The notes beneath the pieces are model-generated. The model was given only the letters and a program-made list of their open reading frames with translations. It ran no database searches and was not told the DNA's origin. Of a stretch of DNA of 64,000 nt, positions 9,760-20,738 are shown one piece after another. The stretch spans positions 76,314-140,313 of the forward strand of contig LSRX01001218.1 in NCBI GenBank assembly GCA_001939145.1, in the 5' to 3' direction. This DNA comes from Symbiodinium microadriaticum (taxonomy: Eukaryota > Sar > Dinophyceae > Suessiales > Symbiodiniaceae). Each line of letters begins with the position of its first letter. Within the stretch, counting starts at the first letter, position 1. Position numbers and translations under genes: made by a program.

Positions 9760-10595
9760 GGGGCAAACCCTAAACCCTGAAGACCCTAAAGCCCTAATCC
9801 CTTAATCCGAACCCCTACACCCGAAAACCTAAGCCCTAAAACCTAAACCCTAAAAGCTAAACCCTTAAAGCACAAATCAGGATTCCTATTGGGACCCCAT
9901 AACCCTAAACCCTATAGTACGCTTGTAGAACCCTGTTAAAGGAACCTTTGAAGGAACCCTTAAGCCCGAAACCCTAAACCCTTCAGACCCTAAACCCTAA
10001 ACCCCTTAAAGGAACCCTAAACCCGAAATCCTTTAAAGGAACCCTAAACCCTAAAACCCTAAACCGTAAACCGTAAAACCCGAAACCATAAACCCTAATT
10101 AAACCCGAAACCCTTGTTGGAACCCTAAACCCTAAACCCTAATTAAACCCGAAACCCTTATTGGAACCCTAAACCCAAAATCCTAAACCCCTTAACGGAA
10201 CCCTAAACCCGAAACCCTAAAACCTTGAGCTCCGCCTCTGGGTCTCGCCGCTAACGCGAAACGACGCTTCAGCCTTCTCTCGCCGGATTCGTAGTTCGGG
10301 GTTTTCTTTTTAAGTGCACTAGCCCTTTCTCTCAGCAGCTGAGGTCCCAGGCTTGATTTGTAGTTCAGGGCTTATGGGGTTTAGGGTTTAGTGTTCGTAG
10401 TCCGGGGCTTCGGGTTTAGGGCTTGGGGTTTAGGGCTTGGGGTGTAGGGTTTGGGGTTTGGGGCTTGGGGTTTAGAGTTTAGGGTTTAGGGGTTTACGGG
10501 TTTGGGGTTTGGAGTTTAGGGTTCAGGGTCCTGATGAGGGGGTTGAAGGTTGAGGGTTCAACGTTGGGGGGGGGGTTTAGGGAAAGCTTAGGGTT
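9760..10595. repeat. Telomere-like tracts with CCTTAAAGGAACC spacers
   Basis: CCCTAAA-type from 9765 to 10225, then TTTAGGG-type from 10370 to 10590. Within the first, the unit ACCCTAAACCC-GAAACCCTTATTGGA recurs at about 10100 and 10150, and CCTTAAAGGAACCCTAAACC recurs several times, giving a higher-order pattern. Confidence 0.75.
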
Positions 10596-10980
10596 TAGAA
10601 GGGGGCTTCGATACATAGAACGGGGTTTTCGGAGCTTCTTTTGGGGCTCCTTATGATGATGTCCTTATATCTTCGTCTCTGAGTNTTATCCCAAAAAGTT
10701 TAAAGTGCAGCCATTGAGCTACTAGGTATACGTGTCCTTGAGAAGGTAGGTTACTGGGGGTGTGGGGGCCTAGGGGGCTTTCATACTTTAGAGTCGCGCT
10801 TTGCAAGGTTGCACTACATAGGATTTAATAGGGTTTAATGGGGGATTCCATTTCGGGCCTTTGAAATGCACGCTACAATCATGCGAGGTTTCAAACTTTG
10901 TTGGCTTTGTACATGATACACCCTAATGTAGACCCATGATTAGTGAACCCCTTACCTTCAAAGAGATAAGCAATATCAAA

Positions 10981-11020
10981 TACATATATATATATATATA
11001 TATACACATAGATAGATAGT
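10981..11020. repeat. TA microsatellite with GATA tail
   Basis: About eleven TA units followed by CACATAGATAGATAG. Confidence 0.85.
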
Positions 11021-11089
11021 CGGGACCCTCATGTTAAGGCCCGTAAGAAAAAGGGGGTTTGTTAAGAGAACCCTTGGGGTAGCCTATTA

Positions 11090-11575
11090 ACAGGGTTTAG
11101 GGTTTAGGGCTTTAGGGCTTAGGGCTTAGGGTTTAGGGTTTAGGGTTTAGGGTTTAGGGGTTCAGGGTTCAGGGTTTAGGGGTTTAGGGCTTAGAGTTTA
11201 GGGGTTTAGGGTTTAGGGCTTAGGGCCCCTCTATTGCTTCACAAATGTTGCCGGCCTCGATGTGGGCTCGCAGCGTCTCGAAGCGCTGCTCCCACCTTCT
11301 GGCCGCTAACGGGTACCCAAATCTAGCGCCTAAACACAAGCTAGGTTTTAGGGTTTAGGGGTTGTTTTTCCTGAGTATTGAAATTGGCAAGCTTAGCGAT
11401 CCAAAGTACCTGATGCACCACTTTGGTGTTAGGACTAGGGTTGAAGAGATAGCAAGAGCAGTAGCGTGTGTGTGTGTGTGTAGGTACTTAACTTGAGAAA
11501 GTATAATATAATACATAAAGACTAGTCATTTGGCGAACAGAGTCAGCAGAGTTCCAGACCGTTCTTGACAGTGTT
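11090..11575. repeat. TTTAGGG array and GT microsatellite
   Basis: TTTAGGG-type array at 11095-11230 and a short GT run at 11467-11481. The sequence between them (11231-11340) is unique. No gene I can support. Confidence 0.6.
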
Positions 11576-12150
11576 ATGAACGGATCGGTACGGGCGTCAT
11601 CATCCCTTCACACGGAGCTCTTTCTTCTCGGTCTTGCGGCTGTAGCTCGCTACTCGATACACTGGATCAGCTTCTGTCCAGTCTGTCGGGTAGGATCTTC
11701 TCAGCCGACATGCAAAAAAACAACAAACATCCTAGACTCTCTGCTTGACCCTCAAGGACGAAAAGAAGCCAAAAGGGTTTAAGGCTCATATAGCATATAG
11801 GGACCCATAGCATATTTTGATATTGAGCCCTTACTTTTTAAGGGACATTTCCGTCCTTCAGGTTGTTAAGGGACTTTATTTAGATTACCCCAATAGGGAT
11901 CTATCGTAAAAGGTATGGTTTCCTTATTATGGATATAGAGCCCAAACCCTAAACCCTAAGAACCCTAAACCCTAAACCCTAAACCCTATAAGCCCTAAAC
12001 CCAGGGTCTAGTGTTAAGGGACATTTCCGTCCTTAAGGACCCACTGGGAAGCTGCTTTAGCTCTCCAGGCATGGAACGTCAGATGACCCAGCTCGGTTCG
12101 GTCGGTACGGCTGCTGATAGAAATCCTGCATTAAGATTAGGAATTCAGGA
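11576..12150. other. Interval without a supported gene
   Basis: A 68-codon plus-strand frame at 11576-11782 has no recognisable domain. A family M relative lies inverted at about 11870-11935 (TAGGGATCTATCGTAAA), followed by CCCTAAA heptads at 11940-12002. A block CATTTCCGTCCTT occurs twice, near 11847 and 12022. Confidence 0.4.
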
Positions 12151-12159
12151 CCCTAAATT

Positions 12160-12312
12160 GTGGGGAATTCTGGTGTATTCTTTAAAGTTCTGGACTTTGA
12201 GGTAACCAGGGAGAAAAAAAGCATAGACTTGCATTTCATTTTGGTTCCTTTTAGGAACAGGCGCCCAAAAAAGTATTCAAGTTTGGTACACCAGAACCCG
12301 AACATATTCCTT
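12160..12312 (+). mobile_element. Family O element, copy 1 (about 150 bp)
   Basis: Shares GGACTTTGAGGTAA, AGACTTGCATTTCATTTTGG, AGGAACAGGC and GTATTCAAGTTTGGTACACC with 54640-54792. The ends pair as TTCTGGTGTA and TACACCAGAA. The open frames that cross it on both strands are translations of the element. Confidence 0.65.
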
Positions 12313-12467
12313 ACTTTGGGTGATGGAGGATTTATTACCATGAACCCTCGGATTCAAGCTGCTGGTTGGTTGTCTGACTTCCATGAGCCCAACCCGAGAC
12401 TCGAATATCCCAGGAGCCTGGGCCCTCCACTCCCGGACGACCCCTAAACCCCGAAACCCCTATGTAA

Positions 12468-12576
12468 CCAGAGAACCCAATGCACCTTAATCAAGGAACA
12501 TACCTTAAATTATAGGGGTCTTCATAGTGTGATTGAAGGCATATTCCTTAATTAAGGGGTATTGCGTTCTCTGGGT
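12468..12576. mobile_element. Inverted-repeat element, family F, copy 1
   Basis: Ends CCAGAGAACCCAATGCACCT and its complement ATTGCGTTCTCTGG, with inner arms CTTAATTAAGGGG. Family F recurs at 15674, 20739, 21616 and 30514. The core contains CCTTAAATTATAGGGGTC. Confidence 0.75.
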
Positions 12577-13774
12577 AGACCCTAAACGCCTAAACCCTTA
12601 ACCCTTCTGATTTGGGGCTAATGCAGGAGCCTGAACAAGTACCGAGAGTAATGAGTACTCCTGCACTGTCCTAAGCCCCTAAGCCCTAAACTGCACACCC
12701 TTAAACCCTAAACGCTTACGCCTTTAAGCTCTAAACCTTATAAACCCTACCTGTGACCACAACAAAACCTACCTTTCTTCGGACCATCTACAGAAGCCAC
12801 AATAAGGAACCCCAAAAAAGTCGGTCTTTTCGGCTACAGGTAAGCAATGGACAGTTGTCAGGTCACCTACTTATAAGGGTCACTTGGTGCCCAAAGACAA
12901 CAAAAAAAGGGTTTACGGTTTAGGATTTAGGGTTTTAGGGTTTAGTAAAGTTTAAGGCTTTAGGGTTTAGTGTTTTAGGGTTTAGGGTTTTAGGGTTTAG
13001 GGCTTAGGGTCCCTATCCACGCGAATCGAGCCGTGCGATGTGGGTTTACGGCGGCTTTCCGGGTATTCTCAAACCTTCCATGGGCTCCTTCTCATGATTA
13101 CGCTTTCTGTGGCATATAGATAGATAGATTGATTGATATAGATAGATAGATAGGTACGTAGGTAGGTAGATGCGTAGGTAGATGGATGGATATGTAGATA
13201 GATATTCCGATACTGTGACAAAAGTGCTTATCATAGTCCTTATCTACACGCGCTTCACCTGCACTGCAACATGTGTCCAAACCGCTGCTTCACATGCGTC
13301 CGGCCAGCACACAGCGAGCACGAACGCTTCAAGCAATTATCGGCTGACTGTGAAATGTCTCAGCACCCGGTAGAAGAAGAAATAAACTCCATGAAGTCCC
13401 CTAGGCTCAGGACTTGACATGCTGCCCCAAGAAGACCGATAATTAAGAATGATCACCCAGGCTGTCTGCCTTTCCGACTTCAGACTTGATGGTGTTTGAT
13501 GAGAAAACGTCTTGAACATTGCTCTTATACCCAAGGGCTCCAAGTATGCAAATGGTACCTACTTTGGGGCCTAAAGTCTATAAATAGGACCTACTTTGGG
13601 CTATTTGGAGCCCCAGGGACATTTCACGGTCAGCATCTACACTTGGAAATGGATTACCATCTCTGGAAAAGCTTGCGCACCGTCATAAACAATGTACTCC
13701 CGGTGTACCTGTGCCTGCGACACACGCGGTTGGCACCTCTCTCCAATGTTGGACAGACTCTTATGGCAATCAAC
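12577..13774. other. Gene-poor interval with heptads and GATA repeat
   Basis: CCCTAAA pieces at 12580-12740, TTTAGGG pieces at 12905-13010, and a GATA/GTAG microsatellite at about 13115-13205. From 13210 to 13786 several overlapping frames of 60-96 codons exist on both strands but none shows a domain. Near 13535-13610 the words TACCTACTTTGGGGCCTAAA and GACCTACTTTGGGC form a short direct repeat. Confidence 0.5.
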
Positions 13775-14600
13775 CCTAAACCCTAACCCACCTAAAACCT
13801 AAACCCAAACCCAAAAAGCTAAACCCTAAACCTAAACCCTAAACCCTAAAACCCTAAGCCCTAAAACCCTAAACACCCTAAAACCCTAAACCCTAAGGAG
13901 CCTAAACCCTATACCCTGAAGCCTGGGCTGGAGCGGAAGCCGGGCCAGTCGTGCTCGGTACGTGCGGGGTGCCGGCATCCGCAATGACGGAGTTGTAGCG
14001 ACCTGCTGGATCTTGCATTGAGTTTGGATCTTGGCAGTGGCACATTCTACCTATCCCTATAGGGCTCCAGTTACCGAAAAAAATAGGCTACCAGCGGCTA
14101 CCATACAAGATGTAACCCTGTATTTAGGAAACTGGAGCCTTAGGGTACAGTAAGGGCCGCACTTCCGGACGTGTCCCGTTCTGGAGCCTCCCTTTCGCCT
14201 TTCATTGTACCCTTCGCCATGAAGGGGTCTCCCAGGAGAACTCCTGTTGACGAAAGGGTTTAGGGTTTAGGGGTTGAGGGTTTTAGATGTTTAGGGCTTA
14301 GGGTTTAGGATTTAGGGTTCAAAAACCCGAACCTCGCCTGTGTATTGCAATCACAGCGTCTGCGAGGGGAGTTCCTAGCTATGACAATCGCGAATACAGC
14401 CCCTAAACCCTAAACCCTAAAACCCTAAACCCCAAACCTAAAGCCCTAAACTACGCCCCTAAACCCTAAAACTAAACCCTAAAACCCTAAACCCCAAACC
14501 TAAAGCCCTAAACTACGCCCCTAAACCCTAAAACTAAACCCTAAAACCCTAAACCCTAAATCCGTAATCCTTAAGGGGACGCCAGGCCCGACACCCAGAA
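13775..14600. repeat. Telomere-like tracts with a 60-bp tandem duplication
   Basis: CCCTAAA-type at 13775-13920. A hairpin element at about 14057-14150 has ends TAGGGCTCCAGTTACC and GGAAACTGGAGCCTTA. TTTAGGG-type lies at 14258-14320, and CCCTAAA-type at 14398-14565, where a block of about 60 bases ending AAAGCCCTAAACTACGCCCC is tandemly duplicated. A coding frame is not visible. Confidence 0.65.
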
Positions 14601-14829
14601 ATCGAGGTCCGATACTGGTACTTGCTTAGGCTTCTATTTTAGTCACGCACATCAAAGTAATGAAGGACCAAGCGTCTGGCTACGATGAAGATCCCCTCGC
14701 CGCCTCCGGTGATGGCTCCGCTGTACTGGTAACCTTTAAGGTTTGGGGGTTTAGGGTTTGGGGTTTAGGGGCTTAGGGTTTAGGTTTTGGGGTGTGGGGT
14801 TTGGGATTTAGGGTTTAGGGTTTAGCTGC

Positions 14830-15233
14830 CGTACTGTATACTCCTGGAATTTGATGTTGTGGTTCGGGGTCCATGTGCAGCTAGAGTTTGCGATTAAAGC
14901 TTCAACGCACTCGGAAGGAATTGAGGCCCGAGCACTTACAGCTTTGATCTGCGAAATAGATGCCCTGTCCATATAAGCCATTGGATCGCGACAACCTCTC
15001 GTTGAAACCTTTCCTTGCGATGACTTCCTTGTTCTCGGGCCGTGTGCCGTGGAGAAGCAAAGCTTCGCCAACCTTGCTGTCGGAGGGCCAACGGCTGGAG
15101 CTCGGGTAGGCGTGATCCTAACTGTGGGTGTATACCCGCTTGGGGATCTTGAAAACACCATATTGACATCAACTTTCGCCGAAGAACTGCCCGTGTGCTG
15201 CATGGTCTGACTCAACAGACAGATGCAACGCAA
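14830..15233 (-). CDS. Probable coding exon, unknown protein
   Basis: A minus-strand frame of about 135 codons begins at an ATG (15231-15233) and runs into telomere-like heptads at its 3-prime end, where it stops being protein-like (LNPKP). It contains VFSRSPSGYTPTVRITPTR, PTARLAKLCFSTAHGPRTR and ASIPSECVEALIANSSCTW. No domain is recognised. The heptads may mark the start of an intron, as in other exons of this window. A second minus-strand frame of 78 codons overlaps it, so the choice of frame rests on length and start codon. Confidence 0.35.
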
Positions 15234-15673
15234 CGCTGTAACAGCTTCTCTCAGCTTCCTCTTGCAACCTTAATAATCTAGACCAATGGTTTAAATACAA
15301 CTCATGTTACGGTCTTAATATGAACATCCCTAATACAGGCCTCAATGGAAAGATCAGTTCTCTACAGTACCACCCCGCGTCGGCACTGACGCCTACATCA
15401 CAGGAGGGAGGGCGCAAGGCCCGGTTCTGAAACAAGTCTAGAGCGATGGGTTTAGGGATTATAGAGCTTAGGGTTTATGACTAGAGTGGAGTCTGCAGAG
15501 TTCCAGGGTAATACTAGCATAGCATACCAATTACAGTTAGGAATCCTGGGAACGAGTATCAATAATCACTCAGGCTTCATGTTCACTGCTAGGCAGTAGG
15601 AGTTCTAGCTCGAATTTTCGAGGTTTGGGTCACACGCTCAAGTTGAAGCGAGCATTGCTCAGACGCTCCGAAA

Positions 15674-15760
15674 TGAATAAAGGAATATGCCTTAAATCAT
15701 ATTAGGGGTCCTACTATAGTTTAAGTTACATATACATTCCTAAGTGATGGGATATTTGAG
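15674..15760. mobile_element. Family F element, partial copy 2
   Basis: Keeps AGGAATATGCCTTAAATCAT, ATTAGGGGTCCTACTATAGT and TTTAAG; the outer arms are diverged. Confidence 0.55.
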
Positions 15761-16199
15761 CGGTTTTCGCAGATTTTTCCCGGGGAGTGGGGGTTGGAGT
15801 TACTGTTCCAACAATTGAAGGTTGCCCTAAACCCGAAACCACAAACCCCACAAGCGCCAGCACCGCGACCACACTGACGGCTAAGGATGCACGGACCGGT
15901 ACACTTCAAGACCCGAGCTCCCACTTCTTGGATCCAAGCCCTACGGTTTAGGGTTTAGGGTTTTTGGATAGGAAAGAAAACCAGCACCAAAAAGCACGAG
16001 CAATCAGCTTGACCTACGACTGGTCGAAATTCTTGTTCGAACTGTGAAACCCAACAGAACTAACAGAACATTCTGACGAGGCCTCACCTGCCAAAAAACC
16101 GTAAATATGCCGTCAACTATAAAATCTAACTGCTGCCAGCCTAAATTGCCAAACCCTTCACCCCGGTAATAAACAGTGAAACGAAACCCTGCCCACCAC

Positions 16200-16309
16200 A
16201 TGGGTAGTTCTCTAAATTAGGGTCCCGTTTTAGGTCCCCAATTTTGTACGGCACCCTTATAAAAATGACCCTAAACGGGACCATAATTTACAGAACTACC
16301 CACCTGCTC
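16200..16309. mobile_element. Inverted-repeat element, family K, copy 2
   Basis: Perfectly readable arms: GGGTAGTTCTCTAAATTAGG at the left and a complement ending ATTTACAGAACTACCC at the right. The inner arms GGTCCCGTTTTAGG and CCTAAACGGGACC also pair. It lies between a putative exon (16322-16410) and sequence that looks intronic. Confidence 0.75.
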
Positions 16310-16321
16310 ACCCTAAACCCT

Positions 16322-16410
16322 AAACAGCAGGAAATCTGCCCAGGCACATCTGCATCAAGCTGAATGAACTGGAATGTCTTCTGAAGCAAGTCGGAGAGTA
16401 GAGATTTCCT
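16322..16410 (-). CDS. Short putative exon, unknown
   Basis: Minus-strand frame containing LLSDLLQKTFQFIQLDADV. It is bounded by TTTAGGG heptads on one side and family K plus heptads on the other. It is too short for a family call and could belong to the same minus-strand gene as the PARP-like piece upstream. Confidence 0.3.
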
Positions 16411-16481
16411 TGGAGTTAGGGTTTAGGGCTTAGGGTTCTGGAAGTACCGTGCTGATCTGGCTTCAGGGCTACATAACTTGA

Positions 16482-16670
16482 AGAATATGCCTCACCAACC
16501 AATGGCTGATGTAGTCTGTTGAACCGCAACGTCAACACATCCTTCGGCTCTTCACACAAAGCCGAAACCTTGCTGGGCGCCCAAGTGTCGGCCTCGTAGG
16601 TTGCACCCTGTCCTCCTCCTTCAACTCGCGGTGCAATCTTTCCTGCACCGTCAATTCCAAAATGTTGCTG
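16482..16670 (-). CDS. Putative exon, unknown
   Basis: One minus-strand frame is open for about 63 codons and protein-like: QHFGIDGAGKIAPRVEGGGQ, then EADTWAPSKVSALCEEPKDV and LTLRFNRLHQPLVGEAYSS. It has no start codon, so it would be an internal exon. It does not contain the HGT signature that should follow the PARP-like start at 16.9 kb, so it may be from a different gene or a lineage-specific extension. Confidence 0.35.
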
Positions 16671-16860
16671 GTTCTGGGTTTAAGTTTAGGGTTCGGCTTT
16701 GACTTACTGTCACAAGTGATCTGAAGGTTAACCTTTGGGATTATGCAGGGATTACAAACCCTAAACCCTAAACCCTAAGGGTTACTTGATGTGGCTGGCT
16801 GTGCTTGTAGTCTCAGGGAGCTTGTTTCAACTACGGCTGGAGTTTGCGGATGCAGGAAGA

Positions 16861-16995
16861 TTAGGCTTCAGACATAGACGCGGCCTTAGTGTTGCTGTAG
16901 CGGCTCCACAAGCTGATATTGTGGATCTTCTCGATCTTCACGATCTTCAAGTTCTGCATGGGGGCGCACCCACCTTGACCTGGGACTCTTGCAAC
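16861..16995 (-). CDS. Exon with PARP catalytic-domain-like start
   Basis: On the minus strand the frame reads VARVPGQGGCAPMQNL, then KIVKIEKIHNISLWSRY, and stops at a TAA at 16861-16863. The pattern (I-x-I-E-x-I-x-N-x-x-LW-x-x-Y) is the start of the catalytic domain of ADP-ribosyltransferases of the PARP family, usually written I-x-x-I-x-R-I/V-Q-N-x-x-L-W-x-x-Y. A splice donor is likely shortly before the TAA (for example a GC donor after ACTAAG). The NAD-binding H-G-T motif was not found in nearby open frames, so activity cannot be claimed. It lies downstream of a WWE exon at 21.1 kb, the usual order in WWE-PARP proteins. Confidence 0.45.
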   Translation of the reverse strand, partial: VARVPGQGGCAPMQNLKIVKIEKIHNISLWSRYSNTKAASMSEA

Positions 16996-17644
16996 CGCTC
17001 CAGATGAGCAAAAAACAAGTCCTCGTTCCCTCACAAATATCGGCCGTCAAAGGTAATTCCCACGCTCTGCCTCGAATCGGGGATGGAAATGAAGCCGCAC
17101 AATTGATTTCTGGACCCCGCCGTAACAGTCGTTGAAGGGTTCGCGGTCACGAGTCACTATAATCATCAGAAGGTGGCAGTAGCAGTGTAGTATGGTCGTC
17201 GCCGTCACAGTCGACACGTCAACGTCGTTGCCATCGTCATCGCCGCAGGTGTCGTCGTGGCAGCGCTACGTTGGGAAATTGCTACTGTTGTGGGTGGCAC
17301 CTTCCTAAACCCGGGTGTGGGAAGCACGTCACGTCGCGTGCAGGATTTGATCAGCGGACTGACGATAGATAAACCGCTGCTTACTCCCAACTTGCTGGAC
17401 TCGTGCGGCCAGGACGGAATGACATCCCTGAGTATTTAATGAGCAGACTGACTCGTGCACCCTTGCATTCCCACCTGATCACAGAAACCGAAACTGCCGA
17501 GCCCGTCGCCTTCGACACTTGTGCTGTCCTAAACCGTAGAATCCCCACCCTTGCTGACTTGAAGCCCCTCCAAATGTCAACTATTGAACACGCATGCACT
17601 CAGACGGCGCAAGGCAAATGATGTAAGCCCTTTGATACTTAGAG

Positions 17645-17759
17645 TACGGTTGATGATATAAATCCTGCACTACCCATAATAAGGAATATACCATAATTCC
17701 ATATAATTCCCATAGTTTAGGGCCCTTAAGGCAATGCAGGATTCATATCATCAACCATA
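17645..17759 (+). mobile_element. Inverted-repeat element, family A, copy 3
   Basis: Ends TACGGTTGATGATATAAATC and its complement ATTCATATCATCAACCATA. The core word CCATAATTCC is duplicated here, making this copy slightly longer. Confidence 0.8.
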
Positions 17760-17897
17760 GGGCTAGATGAGGACTTCGCCGGTTCGTAGTCACTGTTTTG
17801 TGGTTCTCGCGTTTGTGGACTGCTATCCTAGTCTTGTGCGATTGAATCAAGGTGCAACCCAAACCCTAAACACGACATGAACACTACTCCAAACAAC

Positions 17898-17960
17898 CTG
17901 GCACATACTCAGCTTCGTGCTGTGCGCCGTCTTCTTGAGAGCGTCCCGGAGCTCTTCAAC
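17898..17960 (-). CDS. Putative coiled-coil exon
   Basis: Minus-strand reading VEELRDALKKTAHSTKLS directly after a convincing splice acceptor (GCATCTTGCAG). The composition (E, K, L, heptad spacing) fits coiled coil. It may belong with the other coiled-coil pieces at 18.8-20.7 kb. Confidence 0.35.
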
Positions 17961-17999
17961 CTGCAAGATGCAGGGCCGTCAATATTAGAGTAAGGCCTC

Positions 18000-18750
18000 A
18001 CGGTCGAACTTCACATGGAAAACAACGAGATACCATTACCGAGAATATGACTTACGAAAATACTGGCAAAATGAATGCCGTGGTATTGACCTCCGCCTCT
18101 TCACAACAACTCTCCAAATGCTTAGCTTAAAGCGCCTTCATGCGAAATTAAACGCCGGGGCTTACAGGGACGCCAGTAAGCATACCCTGAGACAAGCGGC
18201 GCTACGCTAACGACCGAAGCCTCGAAACCTGAGTTGCAGCCGCACAGCCCGGTTGGGAGACCCCCCAAAAGTTTGGACCGTGATAAGACCGGTAAGGGGC
18301 TTCAAGCAGGATGTTTTTATTAGATCAGCGATCTTCCGGCTTTCATAGGCTTCGATGGGAAGTTGCAGGTAAGAGCGAGATTGCAGTATTTCGCATTCCA
18401 GGTGTGGGTCCCGAATGAAACCCCAGCTTTCAGCCCAGGCCGCAAACCGGTCCTAAATCACGCCCTACTCACGAGCAAGAACGCTTTCCCGTCCCTTCCC
18501 TGCACCCAACTGGTCTAAGATCAAACACTCAGAGAGTGTGGCAAGGCAATTAAGGGACAATCTACTGGAGATAATCCGCACGGCAAGCAACCATCCACTC
18601 ACTGATTTTTATGAAGGATGACGTGTGCCTGCAGTCTGTTCAGCTCTGACATTGCCCCACCAATGGCCCACCAAGCACCCTAAACCCTAAATCCTAAACC
18701 CTAAACCCACAAGCCAAAACCCAAAACCCTAAACCCAAAACCCTAAACCC
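18000..18750. other. Mostly unique sequence without a supported gene
   Basis: No heptads until about 18675, where CCCTAAA begins. I see no long frame and no family element. It may be intron. Confidence 0.4.
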
Positions 18751-18856
18751 TACGAACCATTAGATTCCACTGCAGCTCGGCCACCCATGGCCCCTCCGGA
18801 CAGGAGGTCAGGATGGGCGCTTGAAGCTGCCGATTTTGCCGATAAGCCTCCTCTGC
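18751..18856 (-). CDS. Putative exon, coiled-coil-like
   Basis: Minus-strand frame AEEAYRQNRQLQAPILTSC followed by PWVAELQWNLMVRR. Another minus frame is also open here, but this one has the amphipathic composition of the neighbouring coiled-coil pieces. It is bounded on both sides by telomere-like heptads. Confidence 0.3.
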
Positions 18857-19069
18857 CAGGTAGGAACGGCCTAGATCCCTGGGGTTTAGGGTTTAGGGCT
18901 TTAGGGTTTAGGGGCATGTTTGCATCTGCATGTGTGCATGACTGTGCGATTGTACATGCATAGCTCTCTCTGTACGCATGCATGTCCGGCGAGCAGGCCT
19001 CAGGCAGTGAGAAGCGCAAGAAGGGGCAAACCACTAGGCAGGCCGGCAGGCAGGCATCACAGTACGTAT

Positions 19070-19160
19070 CTACGTAGGTATGTACGTACGTAGGTCTGCA
19101 TGTATGCATGATTATGCATGCATGCATACGTATGCTGTATGTATGCTCTATGTAAGCACA
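19070..19160. repeat. TACG/TGCA-type simple repeat
   Basis: Alternating TACGTAGG, TACGTACG and ATGCATGC words. The long minus-strand frames across it are translations of the repeat. Confidence 0.7.
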
Positions 19161-19963
19161 CAAACCGCGGCATCATTCCTCTTTGCTGAAGCGTGTATTC
19201 AAGGTTTCCCCCTGCAACCGCTCGACTTATGATTGTGCCTGTAAAGCCATCTGAACTTGCAGGGCCTCTCGGCCACCAAAGGAGGGATGCATGAATAAGA
19301 GGTGAAGGAGACACGAGGACAACATCAAGCGAGACGAAACCGTACAGTCCCAAGATGTCCCAAGAGTATGCCACAGCAGAGCTTTCGGCACAAAGCAAAC
19401 GGCACGAGACAAGTGAACCTAGGTGAGACAACCCACAACTAGAAACGAAGGACCTAGGTCGTACCAGTAAGGGCGTCACTGTTTGGCAATGGTGGACGAT
19501 ACCAAAACAGCTTCACGCAGAGCTGCAGTTCTTCAAACTGCCAAGACTGCCCACGATGGGCAGAAGGACTGGGTGATGCTTCGAGGGAAAGGAAAATTGA
19601 CTATCTAGGTGGAGTTGACCGGAAGCAAGCACGGCAGCGGCTGCTGTAGTGGCTAGAGCAACGATGCATTGCTCAAGCAGGCTGGCCAGCCACGACACCG
19701 AACGAAGGCACGTTGCTGTCCCAACATCGGCAGCGTGCTCGACACTGGAAGGGCACAGTGCATGACGAATGCTGCGATTCATTGCTTCATGCAAAGAGTT
19801 TGCTGGAGACTGCGACACACATTCCACCTTGCGCGGATGGCCGACGACTGATGTAGAGGCCTTAATGATTAGAAGAGGCTTTTGGGGTATATTGTGCTAG
19901 AATTATATAATCAGGAGCCCCCTAAATAGCAATAGACACTATGCAGGTCCCTGCATTGGCCCG
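19161..19963. other. Interval with an ambiguous frame and a family G fragment
   Basis: A minus-strand frame at 19513-19827 (104 codons, no domain) may be an exon. A partial family G element starts at about 19849 (TGATGTAGAGGCCTTAATGA) and lacks its right arm. Nothing else is recognised. Confidence 0.35.
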
Positions 19964-20033
19964 CTGAGAGTGTACGAACGCCACAAAGACACCGCCGCGG
20001 CCTCGATTTCGCCGGCGGTTTTGACCTGCTCAA
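19964..20033 (-). CDS. Putative short exon
   Basis: Minus-strand reading LEQVKTAGEIEAAAVSLWRS. Short and without a start. Listed because its composition matches the neighbouring coiled-coil exons. Confidence 0.3.
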
Positions 20034-20295
20034 GACTTACATTGTTTATGGCTTAGTTCAGCCACGTTGCCGACGCGATCTTGTGAGAAAGAACCCTCAC
20101 TACTCCAAGCCCTAAGACTTTGACCTCAACGCAGAGCTCCATCCCAAACAGTGTTGGGCACTGGTGTCAGAGACTTCGGAAGCAGAACCGATGGGTGCAA
20201 ACCCCGACAGAGCACCAAGCCAAACCCTAAACCCTAAACCCTAAACCCTAAAAACCCTAATGCCTAAAGCCTAACGCCTAAAGCCTAAAGCCTAA

Positions 20296-20362
20296 GCGTG
20301 CCTGGTTCTGGAGCTGGAGGTCCTTCTCGGCAAAACTCACTTCGACTTTCTGGACTTGGCCT
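20296..20362 (-). CDS. Putative coiled-coil exon
   Basis: Minus-strand reading VQKVEVSFAEKDLQLQNQA, bounded by TTTAGGG heptads upstream and CCCTAAA heptads downstream. Confidence 0.35.
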
Positions 20363-20472
20363 TAAGGGTTTAGGGTTTAGGGCAGTTTAGGGTTTAGGGT
20401 TTACCACACCGCACACTCGGGTCTTCAAAGTTCCGACCTCCGAAAAAAAAGTTAAAACCAAAAGAGACACCA

Positions 20473-20553
20473 GGTGACTGCTATTCCCAAGTGGCTCGTG
20501 AGCGTGTGGACCTCTTCTGCCTTTTTGTCAAGCATGTTCTCCTTCGCCACAAT
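20473..20553 (-). CDS. Coiled-coil exon, second part, after the family B insertion
   Basis: Continues the exon at 20681-20738 once the family B element is removed: IVAKENMLDKKAEEVHTLTS. The reading frame is exactly preserved across the element and one copy of its target duplication. Confidence 0.55.
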
Positions 20554-20680
20554 CAAAGGAAACTACAGGTGCGCAGTTTGGGGTATATAGGGCTTCTAGA
20601 AGGCTTCTATCAGGTATATAGACCTTCTATAAGGCTCCCATAACGGTAACTACCCACCTGAAAATGTCCTTCGCCACAAT
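20541..20680 (-). mobile_element. Family B element inserted in a coding exon, with 13-bp target duplication
   Basis: The plus-strand word CCTTCGCCACAAT stands at 20541-20553 and again at 20668-20680. Between them lies a complete 114-bp family B element (AAAGGAAACTACAGG to CCCACCTGAAAATGT). On the coding strand, removing 127 nt from a GA donor (GCGAAG, then GACATTTTC) to an AG acceptor (GTGGCGAAG, then GAGAAC) restores an uninterrupted frame. GA-AG borders are among the non-canonical introns known in dinoflagellates. A GT-AG alternative inside the element (CAG, then GTGGGT, to CTGTAG) also exists but would add 32 nt and break the frame. Confidence 0.75.
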
Positions 20681-20738
20681 GTCGCATCCGAGATCTTCAA
20701 CTTGACGCTCCAGCTCGGTGAACTTCCTTGGCACGATC
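20681..20738 (-). CDS. Coiled-coil exon, first part
   Basis: Begins after a good acceptor (GTCTCTAG, then GATCGTGCC) formed by the end of a family F element. It reads IVPRKFTELERQVEDLGC, then DIVAK into the family B target site. Leucine and charged-residue spacing indicates coiled coil. Both bordering introns therefore consist of inverted-repeat elements. Confidence 0.55.
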
